DNA from: Bacteroidota bacterium
GTDB taxonomy: Bacteria > Bacteroidota > Bacteroidia > Bacteroidales > JAGONC01
Direction: 5' to 3'
Length of the DNA stretch: 32,715 bases
Assembly: GCA_026391695.1 (NCBI GenBank)
Contig: JAPLDP010000074.1
Coordinates: 1-32,715, forward strand
A program made the position numbers and the translations under genes. Shown one piece after another: positions 22,812 through 32,300 of the stretch (positions are counted from its first letter, which is position 1; every line of letters begins with the position of its first letter). A model generated the notes under the pieces. That model was not told where the DNA came from, made no database searches, and saw nothing but the letters and a program-made list of their open reading frames with translations.

Positions 22812-24299
22812 ATGAAAAACTCAAAAGTCTGTTTTCTGTTCATGGGGCTGGCGCTCTTCTTGACACTTGTCAGCTGTAAGCAGAATAAAAAAGAAAAGGT
22901 CACCGACATCCCGGTCACCACTTCATCACAGGAAGCCTTGGCTTCTTTCCGGCAAGGATTAGCTTTGTTTGATGTGTATGATACTCAAAAAGCAAGAACC
23001 TTTTTCATCAAAGCCATTGAACAGGACCCGAAATTAGCTATTGCTTACATTTTCAAAGCCGAATCCGATTTATCTCCCCAGGAATTTGTGAATGATCTGG
23101 ATAAAGCAAAAACCAATCTTGAAGGCGCCAGTGATTGGGAGAAATTGTATTATGATTACTACTCCACTTTTTTGAGTAGTGATTGGAACAAACGTCTTGA
23201 AATTACTCAAAAAATGGTAAACATGTATCCCGATGCTGCAAGAGCCCAGGTTGAACTTGGATATACCTATATGAATGGAAATGACGAAACCAAAGCAAGG
23301 GAGTGTTTTCAGAAAGCGATAGAGTTAAATTCAAAATGGGTTGGCGGTTATCATGCATTAACATATTCATATCTTGAAAACGATCCCAAAGATTTCAAAA
23401 AAGCAGAAGAGAATGCTTTAGAAGTTCTAAAACTGGCTCCTTCCAGTCAGGGTGCAGAAATTGTTTTAGGTGATTGTTACAGGGCACAAAATAACCTTGA
23501 AAAAGCAAGGGATACCTATTCAAAAGCCATTGAGCTGGATCCCAACGCTTCAGAACCATATTATAAAAAAGGTCATGCCAATACATTTTTGGGAAATCTG
23601 GATGAAGCCAGGCAAAATTATATTGATGGAGGGAAAAATGACAGAACAAAAACAAGTTCAGTCCAATACATTGCATATTCTTATTTGTATGGTGGGAATT
23701 ATCAGGCAGCAATGCAATGGTTACTTGACCAATTGGCAAAAGTGGATTCATCAGGTGAAGCACAGAGCAATATCACTCTTACGAAGGAGATGTGGCTGGA
23801 AGATTGTGCTCACATCGCCTTTCATTATGGGGATGCACTAAAACTTAAAGAATTAATTGCTATGCTAGATCCCCTGTACACTCAACTTTTTAATGATGTG
23901 GGAACACAGGAAGCAAAACTTTTAGGAAAAGCATCCACGCTCGGCTGGCAAGCCATGTCAGCAGCTATGGAAGGAAATATTGATGAGGCTAAAGCCAAAG
24001 CAGAAGAAATACAAACCACTCTGGAACCTGTAAAGGATCCTACCAAGCTGTCCGGGTATGAATTTGCAATGGGATATATCAGCATGAAACAAAAGGATTA
24101 TTCAGCAGCCATCACCCATTTTGAAAAAACTCAGCAAACGTGGATCTATCATAAATACTGGCTGGCGATGGCCAATGAAGCTGCCGGCAATAAAGACAAA
24201 GCCAATGCACTATTTAAAGACATTTCAGATTATAACTTTAACGACATTGGTAATGCACTGATCAGAAATGAAGTAAAGAACAAACTGGCAGCCATGTAA
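22812..24299 (+). CDS. Tetratricopeptide repeat lipoprotein
   Basis: This 495-residue protein has a lipoprotein signal peptide with lipobox LVSC (Cys22), followed by a chain of TPR units. Clear units include ALASFRQGLALFDVYDTQKARTFF, ARAQVELGYTYMNGNDETKARECFQKAIE, AEIVLGDCYRAQNNLEKARDTYSKAIE and YEFAMGYISMKQKDYSAAITHFEKT. It should be tethered to a membrane on the periplasmic or outer side. TPR solenoids bind peptides or protein partners; which one is unknown. It is not a close relative of the smaller TPR protein at 15998. The start ATG is clear because the signal peptide follows it at once. Confidence 0.8.
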   Translation: MKNSKVCFLFMGLALFLTLVSCKQNKKEKVTDIPVTTSSQEALASFRQGLALFDVYDTQKARTFFIKAIEQDPKLAIAYIFKAESDLSPQEFVNDLDKAKTNLEGASDWEKLYYDYYSTFLSSDWNKRLEITQKMVNMYPDAARAQVELGYTYMNGNDETKARECFQKAIELNSKWVGGYHALTYSYLENDPKDFKKAEENALEVLKLAPSSQGAEIVLGDCYRAQNNLEKARDTYSKAIELDPNASEPYYKKGHANTFLGNLDEARQNYIDGGKNDRTKTSSVQYIAYSYLYGGNYQAAMQWLLDQLAKVDSSGEAQSNITLTKEMWLEDCAHIAFHYGDALKLKELIAMLDPLYTQLFNDVGTQEAKLLGKASTLGWQAMSAAMEGNIDEAKAKAEEIQTTLEPVKDPTKLSGYEFAMGYISMKQKDYSAAITHFEKTQQTWIYHKYWLAMANEAAGNKDKANALFKDISDYNFNDIGNALIRNEVKNKLAAM

Positions 24300-24390
24300 T
24301 TTCTGAATTCCAGCTTCGGGAATTCCCGATTTGATAATAATCGTAGCATCCTGCTGCAAGGATAAATAGATGTATTATTAACTAAATTTT

Positions 24391-24397
24391 AAGGAGG
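24391..24397 (+). promoter_or_regulatory. Perfect Shine-Dalgarno AAGGAGG before the SnoaL-like gene
   Basis: AAGGAGG lies 7 nt before the ATG at 24405, with the same core and spacing as the site at 17148-17154. Confidence 0.75.
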
Positions 24398-24404
24398 ATT
24401 AACA

Positions 24405-24875
24405 ATGAAAATGAAAGTCGTATTCACAATTGTAATGACCCTCATCCTGATTGCAGGTCTGGGATCGTATTCTTTAAAGGCCCAAGAATGGTCTCCTGTC
24501 CAGAAGGAGGTGTGGAAAAACGTGAATGACTACTGGGCATTGATGGCCAAGGGAGACATAAACGGATTCCTTGGATATATGCATAATGATTATTTAGGAT
24601 GGGATAATGAAGACCCGTTGCCGGCAACGAAAGAGGATAGCCAAAAATGGTTGCAATTCAGCTTTCAATTTACCAAGATTCTGAATTACAGTATCAAACC
24701 TTTGGGGATTAAAGTGTACGGGGATGTTGCTTTTGTTCACTATTATTACTATATTGTCCGTGAATCTGATGGGAAGAAGAATTGGGAACAGGGGCGTTGG
24801 ACAGATATTTTACTGAAACAAGTTGACAAATGGGTTATGATCGGCGATCATGGTGGCAGCGTTAAAGTAGAATAG
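24405..24875 (+). CDS. Secreted SnoaL-like / DUF4440-type protein
   Basis: This 156-residue protein has a signal peptide (about 1-26, cut after SLKAQ). The mature part fits the NTF2-like (SnoaL/DUF4440) cone fold, starting with a helix VWKNVNDYWALMAKGDINGFLGYMHNDYLGWDN and continuing into strands IKVYGDVAFVHYYYYI and WEQGRWTDILLKQVDKWVMIGDHGG. Members of this fold bind small ligands or act as hydrolases and isomerases. No definite catalytic pair can be named here. The gene follows the TPR lipoprotein after 105 bp and a weak hairpin (GAATTCC-6 nt-GGGAATTC), so co-transcription is uncertain. Confidence 0.75.
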   Translation: MKMKVVFTIVMTLILIAGLGSYSLKAQEWSPVQKEVWKNVNDYWALMAKGDINGFLGYMHNDYLGWDNEDPLPATKEDSQKWLQFSFQFTKILNYSIKPLGIKVYGDVAFVHYYYYIVRESDGKKNWEQGRWTDILLKQVDKWVMIGDHGGSVKVE

Positions 24876-24914
24876 AAAGGTCTAAGGCTTTAACGCATCA
24901 CTAAAAAAACGATA

Positions 24915-24949
24915 AACTACCTGGTTACTCAGAAATAACCAGGACAGTT
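24915..24949. terminator. Hairpin after the SnoaL-like gene
   Basis: AAACT-A-CCTGGTTA pairs with TAACCAGG-AC-AGTTT around an 8-nt loop. The perfect 8-bp core is at 24920-24927 and 24936-24943. The T-run behind it is poor on the plus strand; on the minus strand TCGTTTTTTTAG follows, so it may also stop the convergent lipoprotein gene. Confidence 0.55.
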
Positions 24950-25096
24950 TGATCGAATCAGGCGTTTACTTTGGCAAGAACATGCATGAGTGGACCGCTG
25001 TATTTGTGGCTCCGCCTCAGACGGATGGTGTCATAGCATGAGGGTGAGGCTTTGTTTTCACCACTCGCTTCTCGATTAGCGCCAGTTTATTTCATG

Positions 25097-25441
25097 CTAA
25101 AATTTTCCGTAAAAATTGGAAATATCAAAATAAATACTTTTTTCCTCTCCCTCAATTGTCACAATATTCAATATATCATATGGTTTCTTATTATGAAAAC
25201 TAAGCGATTGCATTTTTAATTTATAGCCTGGATAATTTTGCTTAAGCCATTCATATTCAGCATCAATACCCATTGATTCACGTTTCTCCTCAATTACTAT
25301 GGCTTTATCAAATGATGACCCATCATTTTCTGTTTTAAAAGATATATTATTTTGATTTGTTGTCTTATCCTGTAATCTTTTTGTTGTTGAACACGAAACA
25401 ATCAAACAAGTGAAGATAAAAAGCATTATTATCTTTCTCAT
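25097..25441 (-). CDS. Small lipoprotein, unknown function
   Basis: This 114-residue protein has a clear lipoprotein signal peptide (MRKIIMLFIFTCLIVSC, lipid Cys17). The mature part has an unstructured Asn/Thr-rich stretch (18-42), then AIVIEEKRESMGIDAEYEWLKQNYPGYKLKMQSLSF and a short beta-rich C-terminus with ILNIVTIEGEEKSIYFDIS. I recognise no family. Composition is A/T-rich compared with the neighbouring genes. It is convergent with the SnoaL-like gene and stands alone. A near-match -7 (TTATTTTG, 25472-25479) lies upstream on the minus strand. Confidence 0.65.
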   Translation of the reverse strand: MRKIIMLFIFTCLIVSCSTTKRLQDKTTNQNNISFKTENDGSSFDKAIVIEEKRESMGIDAEYEWLKQNYPGYKLKMQSLSFHNKKPYDILNIVTIEGEEKSIYFDISNFYGKF

Positions 25442-25546
25442 TAGTTATTGTTTTTATAATTAATTATCTGTCAAAATAATAGTTAGGTTTAATTGCATTG
25501 TCTATAACACGAATCCGCCTAAACACTTCATTGAAGGACCGCAGTC

Positions 25547-25560
25547 TTGTAAATTTACAA
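25547..25560. repeat. 14-bp perfect palindrome TTGTAAATTTACAA
   Basis: It is found in the gap between the large T9SS gene and the small lipoprotein gene. It could be an operator for a dimeric regulator. It is A/T-rich, so chance is a real alternative. Confidence 0.35.
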
Positions 25561-25659
25561 ATTATTCAAAGAATATCGACAGAATAGATATTTGAAGGTA
25601 AAAATAACAGAAAGAAATCTAAATCAACCGTTTCTAATTAGAGGAAGCTTAAAACATCA

Positions 25660-28600
25660 TCACCGGACGATGAGCTTTTTCACAGCTTTATATCCATCAG
25701 AGGCGACGATGCAAACTATATAAAGACCCGGGACGAGCCCGTCGATATTGAGCTGAACCAAATCACCGGTGTCTGTTGGGAAAACATTTTCCATATATAC
25801 TGTCCTGCCTGTAACATCCAATATTTGAAAACAAACCTCTCCTGCCGGTTTGTCACCGATAGTACGCAACAGTATTACTCCATGTGCCGGATTGGGGTAT
25901 AGTAGAATACCAGCGTCATCGCCTCTCTCATCTAAATGAGTATAGGGCCCCAGGTTCATTTGCAGATCTCCAAAATGAATGGTACTGGCCCAGTTGTTAC
26001 CGTCCCCATACCACACAGTCTCGTAATCGCGACCCACACCATGATCGCTGTCATTATTGCCAAGGCTCCACCCGATAACCCTTCCTTTGCCGGGTTCAAA
26101 GTAAATATTACCCCATCCGAATCGGAGTTCAACATTGTACCCATCCTCGGTAAACATCCATTCGGCATCGTAGTCAGTCACCACAGCTCCATCGGCTCTG
26201 ATCCACAGGTTGGGTTGATAAAAGGCATCGAGGATCATATAGGTGTCGAAAAGCAGGTCATAGGGTCCGTCTTTATCGTTGTTGCCATCAATAAAAAATT
26301 CAACTCCGTCGTTATCCCATGGATTCCCGGTTCCCTCAACAGGTGAATCCACCACATGAGCACCAATATAAAGACTTGATAAATCCCAGAGCGCACCCCA
26401 CGTAACCGTATTATTTACCGGGCCTCCCCCGGAGCCAAGGATCTCGGAACTGTACATAAGATTATATTCATCCAGAGACCCATCTATCACAGGTGGAATA
26501 ACAGTATAGTCTGCAAGGGCAACACCCTCATCTGGTGGAGCGTCATAAAAAAAATACTGGCCTGATACACAGTCGAATTGGATCCGGTACCTTCCAAAAG
26601 GAACCGGGATTTCCGGCCCGCCCAACAAAGCGTATCCGACAGGGAAATCATCATTTCCCCATCTGACTGCATCTCCTTTATCTTTTCTGAAGATCACATC
26701 GTAGTCACCATCAAAATCGTAAGTAGCTATAAAGCTATGCGGTTGATCTGATAGATTCCTGAGAATCACGTCGCCTATGGTTTCATTATACATGCTGACA
26801 CAGCCGCACGTCAAAGGACCAAATGTCAAAGTGCCAAATAAAGAAGTGTTGCCATAGTTTAATGTACCACCATTCCAGGCAAGTGTATATTCAACTGTTC
26901 CTTCATCAGCATCACCTGCAATAATGTCAAAACCGATTTGTTCCCCTTCTTCGGGGGTAATCCCCAGGTCAACCCAAGGGATAGAAACCTCCACGACATA
27001 GCCTCCTTCCACCACATGAAAGATACCCTCAGGATTAATTCCACCGTAGGGACCAATAATGACCTCGATCGTCCCGGTTCCGTCAATGGTGAAATAAACA
27101 TCATGATCGTCATAGTCATCACCTGATTTATTTCCATCGATAAAAATTTCAATTAATTCTCCGGGTTGAACAAAAGCATCGGTCACGCTGATACCTACAT
27201 ACAAATGTGTTTCAGAGTATGTAACCCCGAAGAAGATTTGGTTCGGATCTGCTCCTATTAAACCTTCCGTTAGTTTTGTGACCGGCTGACTGATATCCCA
27301 GTCACTTTCATCAAGGATTCCATCCAGACTCATCGCGTACACCTTGGGAGCTGTGACTGAACTTGTCAGCATCTGAAAACAATAGTCACCTGATTTGCAG
27401 TTAAAGGTGATATGGTAATAGCCGCCGGGAACCTGAATGATCTGGGAAGGATCCATCACACCATTCTGGCACAGGGATGTGCCGCCCCAGGCATTAATAA
27501 AGGTGGGATCGGCATCCATCCGGAATAAAAGTGTGGTGTTGTCATTAAAGGAATAATCTATACTGAACTGGCTTGGATAGGTGGCATCGCGAATCATCCA
27601 CACATCTGTTGGGGGATCACCTCCACCCCATTCATTGAAGTTACCGACCAGACCTATCTCACCACAAATATCCGGATTAGAGGTAAAGCTATATGCAAAG
27701 GTAGTTGTGTTGAATGTCACATCATATTTACCTGCGGTAAGAGGAATATTCGGTCCATTAAACATGCCTGTACCATCAGGAAATGTGCTGTTTCCCCAAT
27801 TGTTGACCCAATCCTTATTTTCACGAAACTTTAAGTCGGAATCTGCATACCACGACCGTGTGAGTGACCAGATATTCGGATCGGCGGCGTTCCTGTTCAT
27901 CGGAACGTCCCCGTTCCATCCGATAAATGCACCGATGATGCTGATGTTTCCGGAAGTTGCTTCAAACAGATATTCTCCTGTTGCACAATTGAATATGACC
28001 TGATAATCAGTCGTTATGCTGGTGCTATCCAGCGGAACCGGGATGGTTAATCCATTCAGAGTGCCGGTCCCTGATGGAAAGGAGTCATCTCCCCAATTGG
28101 CGCTCCAGTCTCTGTTTTCACGGAATTTCATTTCTACAATGCCATCGCCGGTGATATCATCCTGATTTGTCAAGGTCAGCAATACTTTCCATACGTCCGG
28201 ATTTTCAAGGTCTCTGTATAACGGAAGGTCATCGTTCCAGTCATTGAATTCCCCAATTAGCGAAATCTCCCCGCAGGTGGAATGGAAATAATATTCACCG
28301 GTAGTGTAATTAAAAGTGATTTCGTATTTTCCGAGCGGAACCGGAATATTTTGACCATTCAGAATAGCAACTCCTGACGGAAAGTCGTCATCTCCCCAAT
28401 TGACGGTCCAGTCTCTGTTTTCGCGGAATTTCATTTCTATGATGCCATCGCCGTTAACATCATCCTCCTCCGTCAGGGTAAGGAATACCGACCATTCGGC
28501 AAGATTCTCCGCATCCCTGGTCATCATCAGGTCATCCGCCCAGCCATTAAACTCCCCGATGAGTGAAATCTCCCCACAGATGACCTGGAAATTATATTCG

Positions 28601-28953
28601 GCAGTTGCACAATTGAATGTGACAAGGTAATTGCCAACTGGAACCGGAATATTTTGACCATTCAGAATACCGACTCCTGACGGAAAGCCGGTATTTCCCC
28701 AGTTGACCGTCCAGTCTCCGTTTTCGCGGAATTTCATTTCAATAATTCCATCCGGCGGACTGGTCATATCATCTTCAGGCGTCAAAATAAGGATCGTAGA
28801 AAAATTATCCGGCATTTCAGGATGCCTTGTCAGATAATGGTCATCATTCCAATCATTAAATTCGCCTATAAGGCTGATCAAGCCACATTGACTTATCACT
28901 AAAATTGGGGTGCATAAAGTCAGAAGGATAAAGAGGAATACCGATTTTTTCAT
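25660..28953 (-). CDS. T9SS-secreted multidomain protein with six SusE/F-like repeats and two CBM9-like modules
   Basis: This 1,097-residue protein starts at the ATG at 28951-28953; an upstream in-frame ATG exists but the signal peptide (1-21) begins here. Domain order: SusE/F-like repeats R1 (23-124), R2 (126-225), R3 (227-332), R4 (335-423) and R5 (430-527), CBM9-like module (about 537-712), degenerate R6 (about 716-803), second CBM9-like module (about 815-1000) and T9SS sorting domain (1016-1097, with YPNPAHGVILL and DVTGRTVY). Each repeat has ISLIGEFNDW, MKFREN-DWTVNWG, FPSG and IPVPxGxYxxTFN-ATGEY phrases. SusE/F proteins are starch-binding outer-membrane lipoproteins, and CBM9 modules bind sugars at reducing ends. 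A carbohydrate-binding surface or exported role is inferred. No catalytic domain and no susC/susD nearby. Confidence 0.85.
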   Translation of the reverse strand: MKKSVFLFILLTLCTPILVISQCGLISLIGEFNDWNDDHYLTRHPEMPDNFSTILILTPEDDMTSPPDGIIEMKFRENGDWTVNWGNTGFPSGVGILNGQNIPVPVGNYLVTFNCATAEYNFQVICGEISLIGEFNGWADDLMMTRDAENLAEWSVFLTLTEEDDVNGDGIIEMKFRENRDWTVNWGDDDFPSGVAILNGQNIPVPLGKYEITFNYTTGEYYFHSTCGEISLIGEFNDWNDDLPLYRDLENPDVWKVLLTLTNQDDITGDGIVEMKFRENRDWSANWGDDSFPSGTGTLNGLTIPVPLDSTSITTDYQVIFNCATGEYLFEATSGNISIIGAFIGWNGDVPMNRNAADPNIWSLTRSWYADSDLKFRENKDWVNNWGNSTFPDGTGMFNGPNIPLTAGKYDVTFNTTTFAYSFTSNPDICGEIGLVGNFNEWGGGDPPTDVWMIRDATYPSQFSIDYSFNDNTTLLFRMDADPTFINAWGGTSLCQNGVMDPSQIIQVPGGYYHITFNCKSGDYCFQMLTSSVTAPKVYAMSLDGILDESDWDISQPVTKLTEGLIGADPNQIFFGVTYSETHLYVGISVTDAFVQPGELIEIFIDGNKSGDDYDDHDVYFTIDGTGTIEVIIGPYGGINPEGIFHVVEGGYVVEVSIPWVDLGITPEEGEQIGFDIIAGDADEGTVEYTLAWNGGTLNYGNTSLFGTLTFGPLTCGCVSMYNETIGDVILRNLSDQPHSFIATYDFDGDYDVIFRKDKGDAVRWGNDDFPVGYALLGGPEIPVPFGRYRIQFDCVSGQYFFYDAPPDEGVALADYTVIPPVIDGSLDEYNLMYSSEILGSGGGPVNNTVTWGALWDLSSLYIGAHVVDSPVEGTGNPWDNDGVEFFIDGNNDKDGPYDLLFDTYMILDAFYQPNLWIRADGAVVTDYDAEWMFTEDGYNVELRFGWGNIYFEPGKGRVIGWSLGNNDSDHGVGRDYETVWYGDGNNWASTIHFGDLQMNLGPYTHLDERGDDAGILLYPNPAHGVILLRTIGDKPAGEVCFQILDVTGRTVYMENVFPTDTGDLVQLNIDGLVPGLYIVCIVASDGYKAVKKLIVR
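27958..28887 (-). repeat. Tandem ~300-bp coding repeats R1-R3 of the T9SS protein
   Basis: R1, R2 and R3 start about 103 and 101 codons apart and share long near-identical stretches, for example the ISLIGEFN and GIIEMKFREN region and the IPVP phrase. Homogenisation by recombination or recent duplication is likely. R4-R6 are more diverged. Confidence 0.75.
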
Positions 28954-29354
28954 AATTAAGGCATTGAATGTTAATAATATGGGGAATAATTTCACAATAG
29001 TATACCCAATAATTAAATACAAATATTTTAAAAGGTGACATACAAAAACATCTCAAATATAATAATAAAAATAATAGTAAATTAGATAATCATTTGAAAA
29101 TATAATGGGCTAGTCTGGAAATAGAACGCCGAACATCGTCCAACCGGCAATCGTCTAATCCATCAGAACATCACCCGCGCAAGCCCTAACGGTAAAAAAG
29201 GAAACTGGTAAAATGTCCTGGTTTTTCCTGTGGTCGGATCAAACATCTCCGAATACACATTCCTGTGATCGGTGAAATTTGACGACTCTTTTACGTCTAA
29301 GGTATCCCTCCAAGGGTAAAGATAAATTTTATGAAATAATTTACACATCCTCAA
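28954..29354. other. 401-bp region between the two large T9SS genes
   Basis: It holds a beta-barrel C-terminal gene fragment (29163-29354), a small CGTCCAAC/ATCGTCTAATCC repeat patch (29134-29160) and an A/T-rich leader of the 1,097-residue protein. An exact TATATTTG -7 box (29054-29061, minus strand) lies 100 bp upstream of its start; the -33 region is not convincing. Confidence 0.5.
29163..29354 (-). pseudogene. C-terminal fragment of an outer-membrane receptor (TonB-dependent receptor-like)
   Basis: A 63-residue frame (TTG at 29352, ATG at 29346) ends FYQFPFLPLGLARVMF with a terminal Phe, as in beta-barrel proteins. The stretch FTDHRNVYSEMFDPTTGKTRT looks like the last strands of a TonB-dependent receptor. 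No barrel or plug precedes it. It lies in the same frame as, and directly after, the stop codon of the 1,009-residue protein. Best read as the leftover 3' end of a deleted receptor gene. Confidence 0.45.
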
Positions 29355-32300
29355 TCATAAAAAACCATTTTTTATAATCTTCCCATAGTAACATTTACAG
29401 GCATTTCTAATAACGACTAAATAAATTCCGTCAGGATATGTTGAAATATCCAGAGTCAATGGTATAGATGCAGATGCATAGTGATGTTGCAGGATTTTCT
29501 TTCCGGTTAAACTGAATACTTCAAGTGTGATATCTGATGAAAAGTCATGATTATCCGGATAAATATTGTAAATGCCCCTGGAAGGATTAGGAATTATTTT
29601 CAAATAATCATTTTGATATGGATATGTCGTAAATCCTGAATTACCTGTGGTATCACCAATATGCACAAGAAATCCTGACATATTGGGAGCCAGCAGTGTA
29701 TCATTCTCGATTATCAATTTATTATAAAAGTACCCACCGACAAATAAGTTATTGGTATCATATACTGCGATTCCGGATGGATGAACTGAGCCATCCGGAC
29801 AAATGACGGTTTTTACCCAACTCAACTCACTATTGGCATTGTACCTGGCTGTGTAAAAGTCGCCTTTACCTGAATTGACAAGTTGGATGTCGTCACCAGC
29901 GAAAACAATCGTATCTCTGAATTCCGACATAATATAGCAATTATTTTCATTATCGATATCAATTTCATTATAATTGAGGTCATATTTATACATCTGAATG
30001 GATTTTACCCATTCGGTAAACCCATCCGTATCGAATTTCGCAATAAAATGACTATAGTCGGAGTACGGACTTCTGAGTAATATGTCGCCAAATGAAGCGG
30101 AGTCGCCATGCCATCCAAGAATATAACTTTCACCCTCAGGAGTTGCTTTAATGGCAGCCGGCCAGGAATAATATCCACCGTCGGCTAAGGGACTATCACC
30201 GTAATTTTTAGCCCATTGTATATCTCCTACGGCATTATATTTTGCCAGCACTACATGGCCCTCATGTTCATCATTAAAATTCAGTTGAATACTGTCGCTG
30301 AAATTTAAAACGCCAGTGCCTGGTTCAATAGTTACATAAATATTATTGTCATTATCTGTTGATACGATACAGGTATATCCATAGTCTAATCCGGTTACCT
30401 GCCTGATCCATTTTATATTGCCAGAGGAATCATATTTCGCAATCATCGGATCATCGCCATTATCAATTAAACCGGCGACAATGACATTCCCCTCTTTATC
30501 TGACGCAACCGATTGAGGAGAGACAGATTCCGGGGCAAATATTACAGTCCATTTATAAATCCCTTCAGTCGTAAAACATGAAAGGAAACTGGTATAATCA
30601 GATGTTGTAAAAACATCATCTCCGATGGTCAGTGTATCTGTAAACTTACCCTGTATATATATTTTGTTAAATTCTTCATTAAGAATCATCGAATTACCGA
30701 TAAAATAATCATTAATCGTACCACCGAACAATCTTGTGGTCCAAACAACTTCTCCATTGTAATTACTTTTTGTGATAAATCCCGAAGGAATGTCGTTTGA
30801 ATAGGAAATACCAAAAAAATCAACAGTTCCATTCATCATACCGCAAAAATAGATACTACCATCTCTCTTATCAGTTTCTATTCCGATAAGCGAAGCCTGA
30901 CCGGAGTCACCACTGGATAAATATCTCCAGGATTCATTTCCTGAAAAATCTGTTTGGCAGATGACTACATCCCAGGTCGTGTTTCCGGCATAAATAATTG
31001 TTTGTGAATTACTTATTGTAAAATTGTTGTCTTTTATATCCCGTTGAAAGGCCGTATCAAATGTACCCTGCGGAGTTATCCATGTTGTAAAATAACGAGT
31101 GCCGTTATAGTTTAAATCAATATCCCCAAATTGAATCTCATGACTAAAAACGCCTGTAAAACAAATGCGGCCATCGTAACAAAGATGCATATCATTCATT
31201 GATGGCTGATGAAATGATACTGAACCTATAGCCCACAGGATATTCCCGGATGAATCTGCTTTGGTTATGAAAAGATCAATATAATTAGAGGTTAAATTGA
31301 TACTGCCAAAACTTACATTTGTTTCGTACCATCCGCCGAAATAAATATTTCCCTGGTCATCAACGACCATGTCTGTGGCATAACTTCTTCCATATCCAGT
31401 TTGCAGCTGTTGTCCCATGACAGCCCATTCGCAACCACCGTTCAGATCCATTTTGGCAAGGAAAGCATTCCAGCCGTTTGGAACCATTAAAGTATCACCA
31501 AAATTTTCCGGTTCAGTCAAAGTGCCAGTAATATAAATATTCTGATCATGGACGGCCAGATCTTCAAATCGGCTTTTATTATATTGCCGCCATATTTCCT
31601 GGCCCCCGGCATCGGCTTTTAAAAGTATGCTTTGATATTCAATTGTCGTTGACGAGCCTGCGATATATATATAGCCGGAAACATCATTTTGAATTTTTAA
31701 TCCTTTTAAAGAGGCCGATAAAGCGCCATAATTTTTCAACCAGATTAATCCGCCTTCTTTATTGAATTTAGCAGCGAAAATATCGGCTGTCCCGATCTTG
31801 TCAACAAAATCATCGCCATAAGAAAGCTGATCGCCACTAAAACTACCGGTTATCAATAAGTTTTCATTGTTATCGTCACAAATCGCGAAACTCTCAGCCT
31901 TACCACCAGGTGAGCTTAAAAGTTGCCTGATCCATAATAAATCTCCTGAAGGGCTGAATTTGGCCAGAAAGACATCTCTCAACCCCGTGCTTACCAGACT
32001 TTCATCCCCAAAATGGGTGTTTCCGGAGAAATCTCCGACCACATAAATATTTCCCAGATTATCAACAATTACATCTTTTCCACAATCGGTACCTGACCCT
32101 CCGAACATTGCATTCCAATCCCATTCCGGACTGTTGCCATAATCTCCCCGATCACTGCTGTTCGGGCAATTAGCTGAATAAAAGAACTGATCCTGATCAT
32201 CAGGTATCATATTTTTAAAATGATACGGATCATCCATAAATTTTTGTTTCCGTTCAGAATATAGCGAAGTGTTCATGGCATGGGCCCGTATGTTCCGGTG

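Noticed and set aside
24950-25096. Possible gene remnant between the hairpin and the small lipoprotein gene
   Set aside because: Some GC-rich stretches with a GCCTCA/TGAGGC inverted pair are visible, but no reading frame or family match could be made out.
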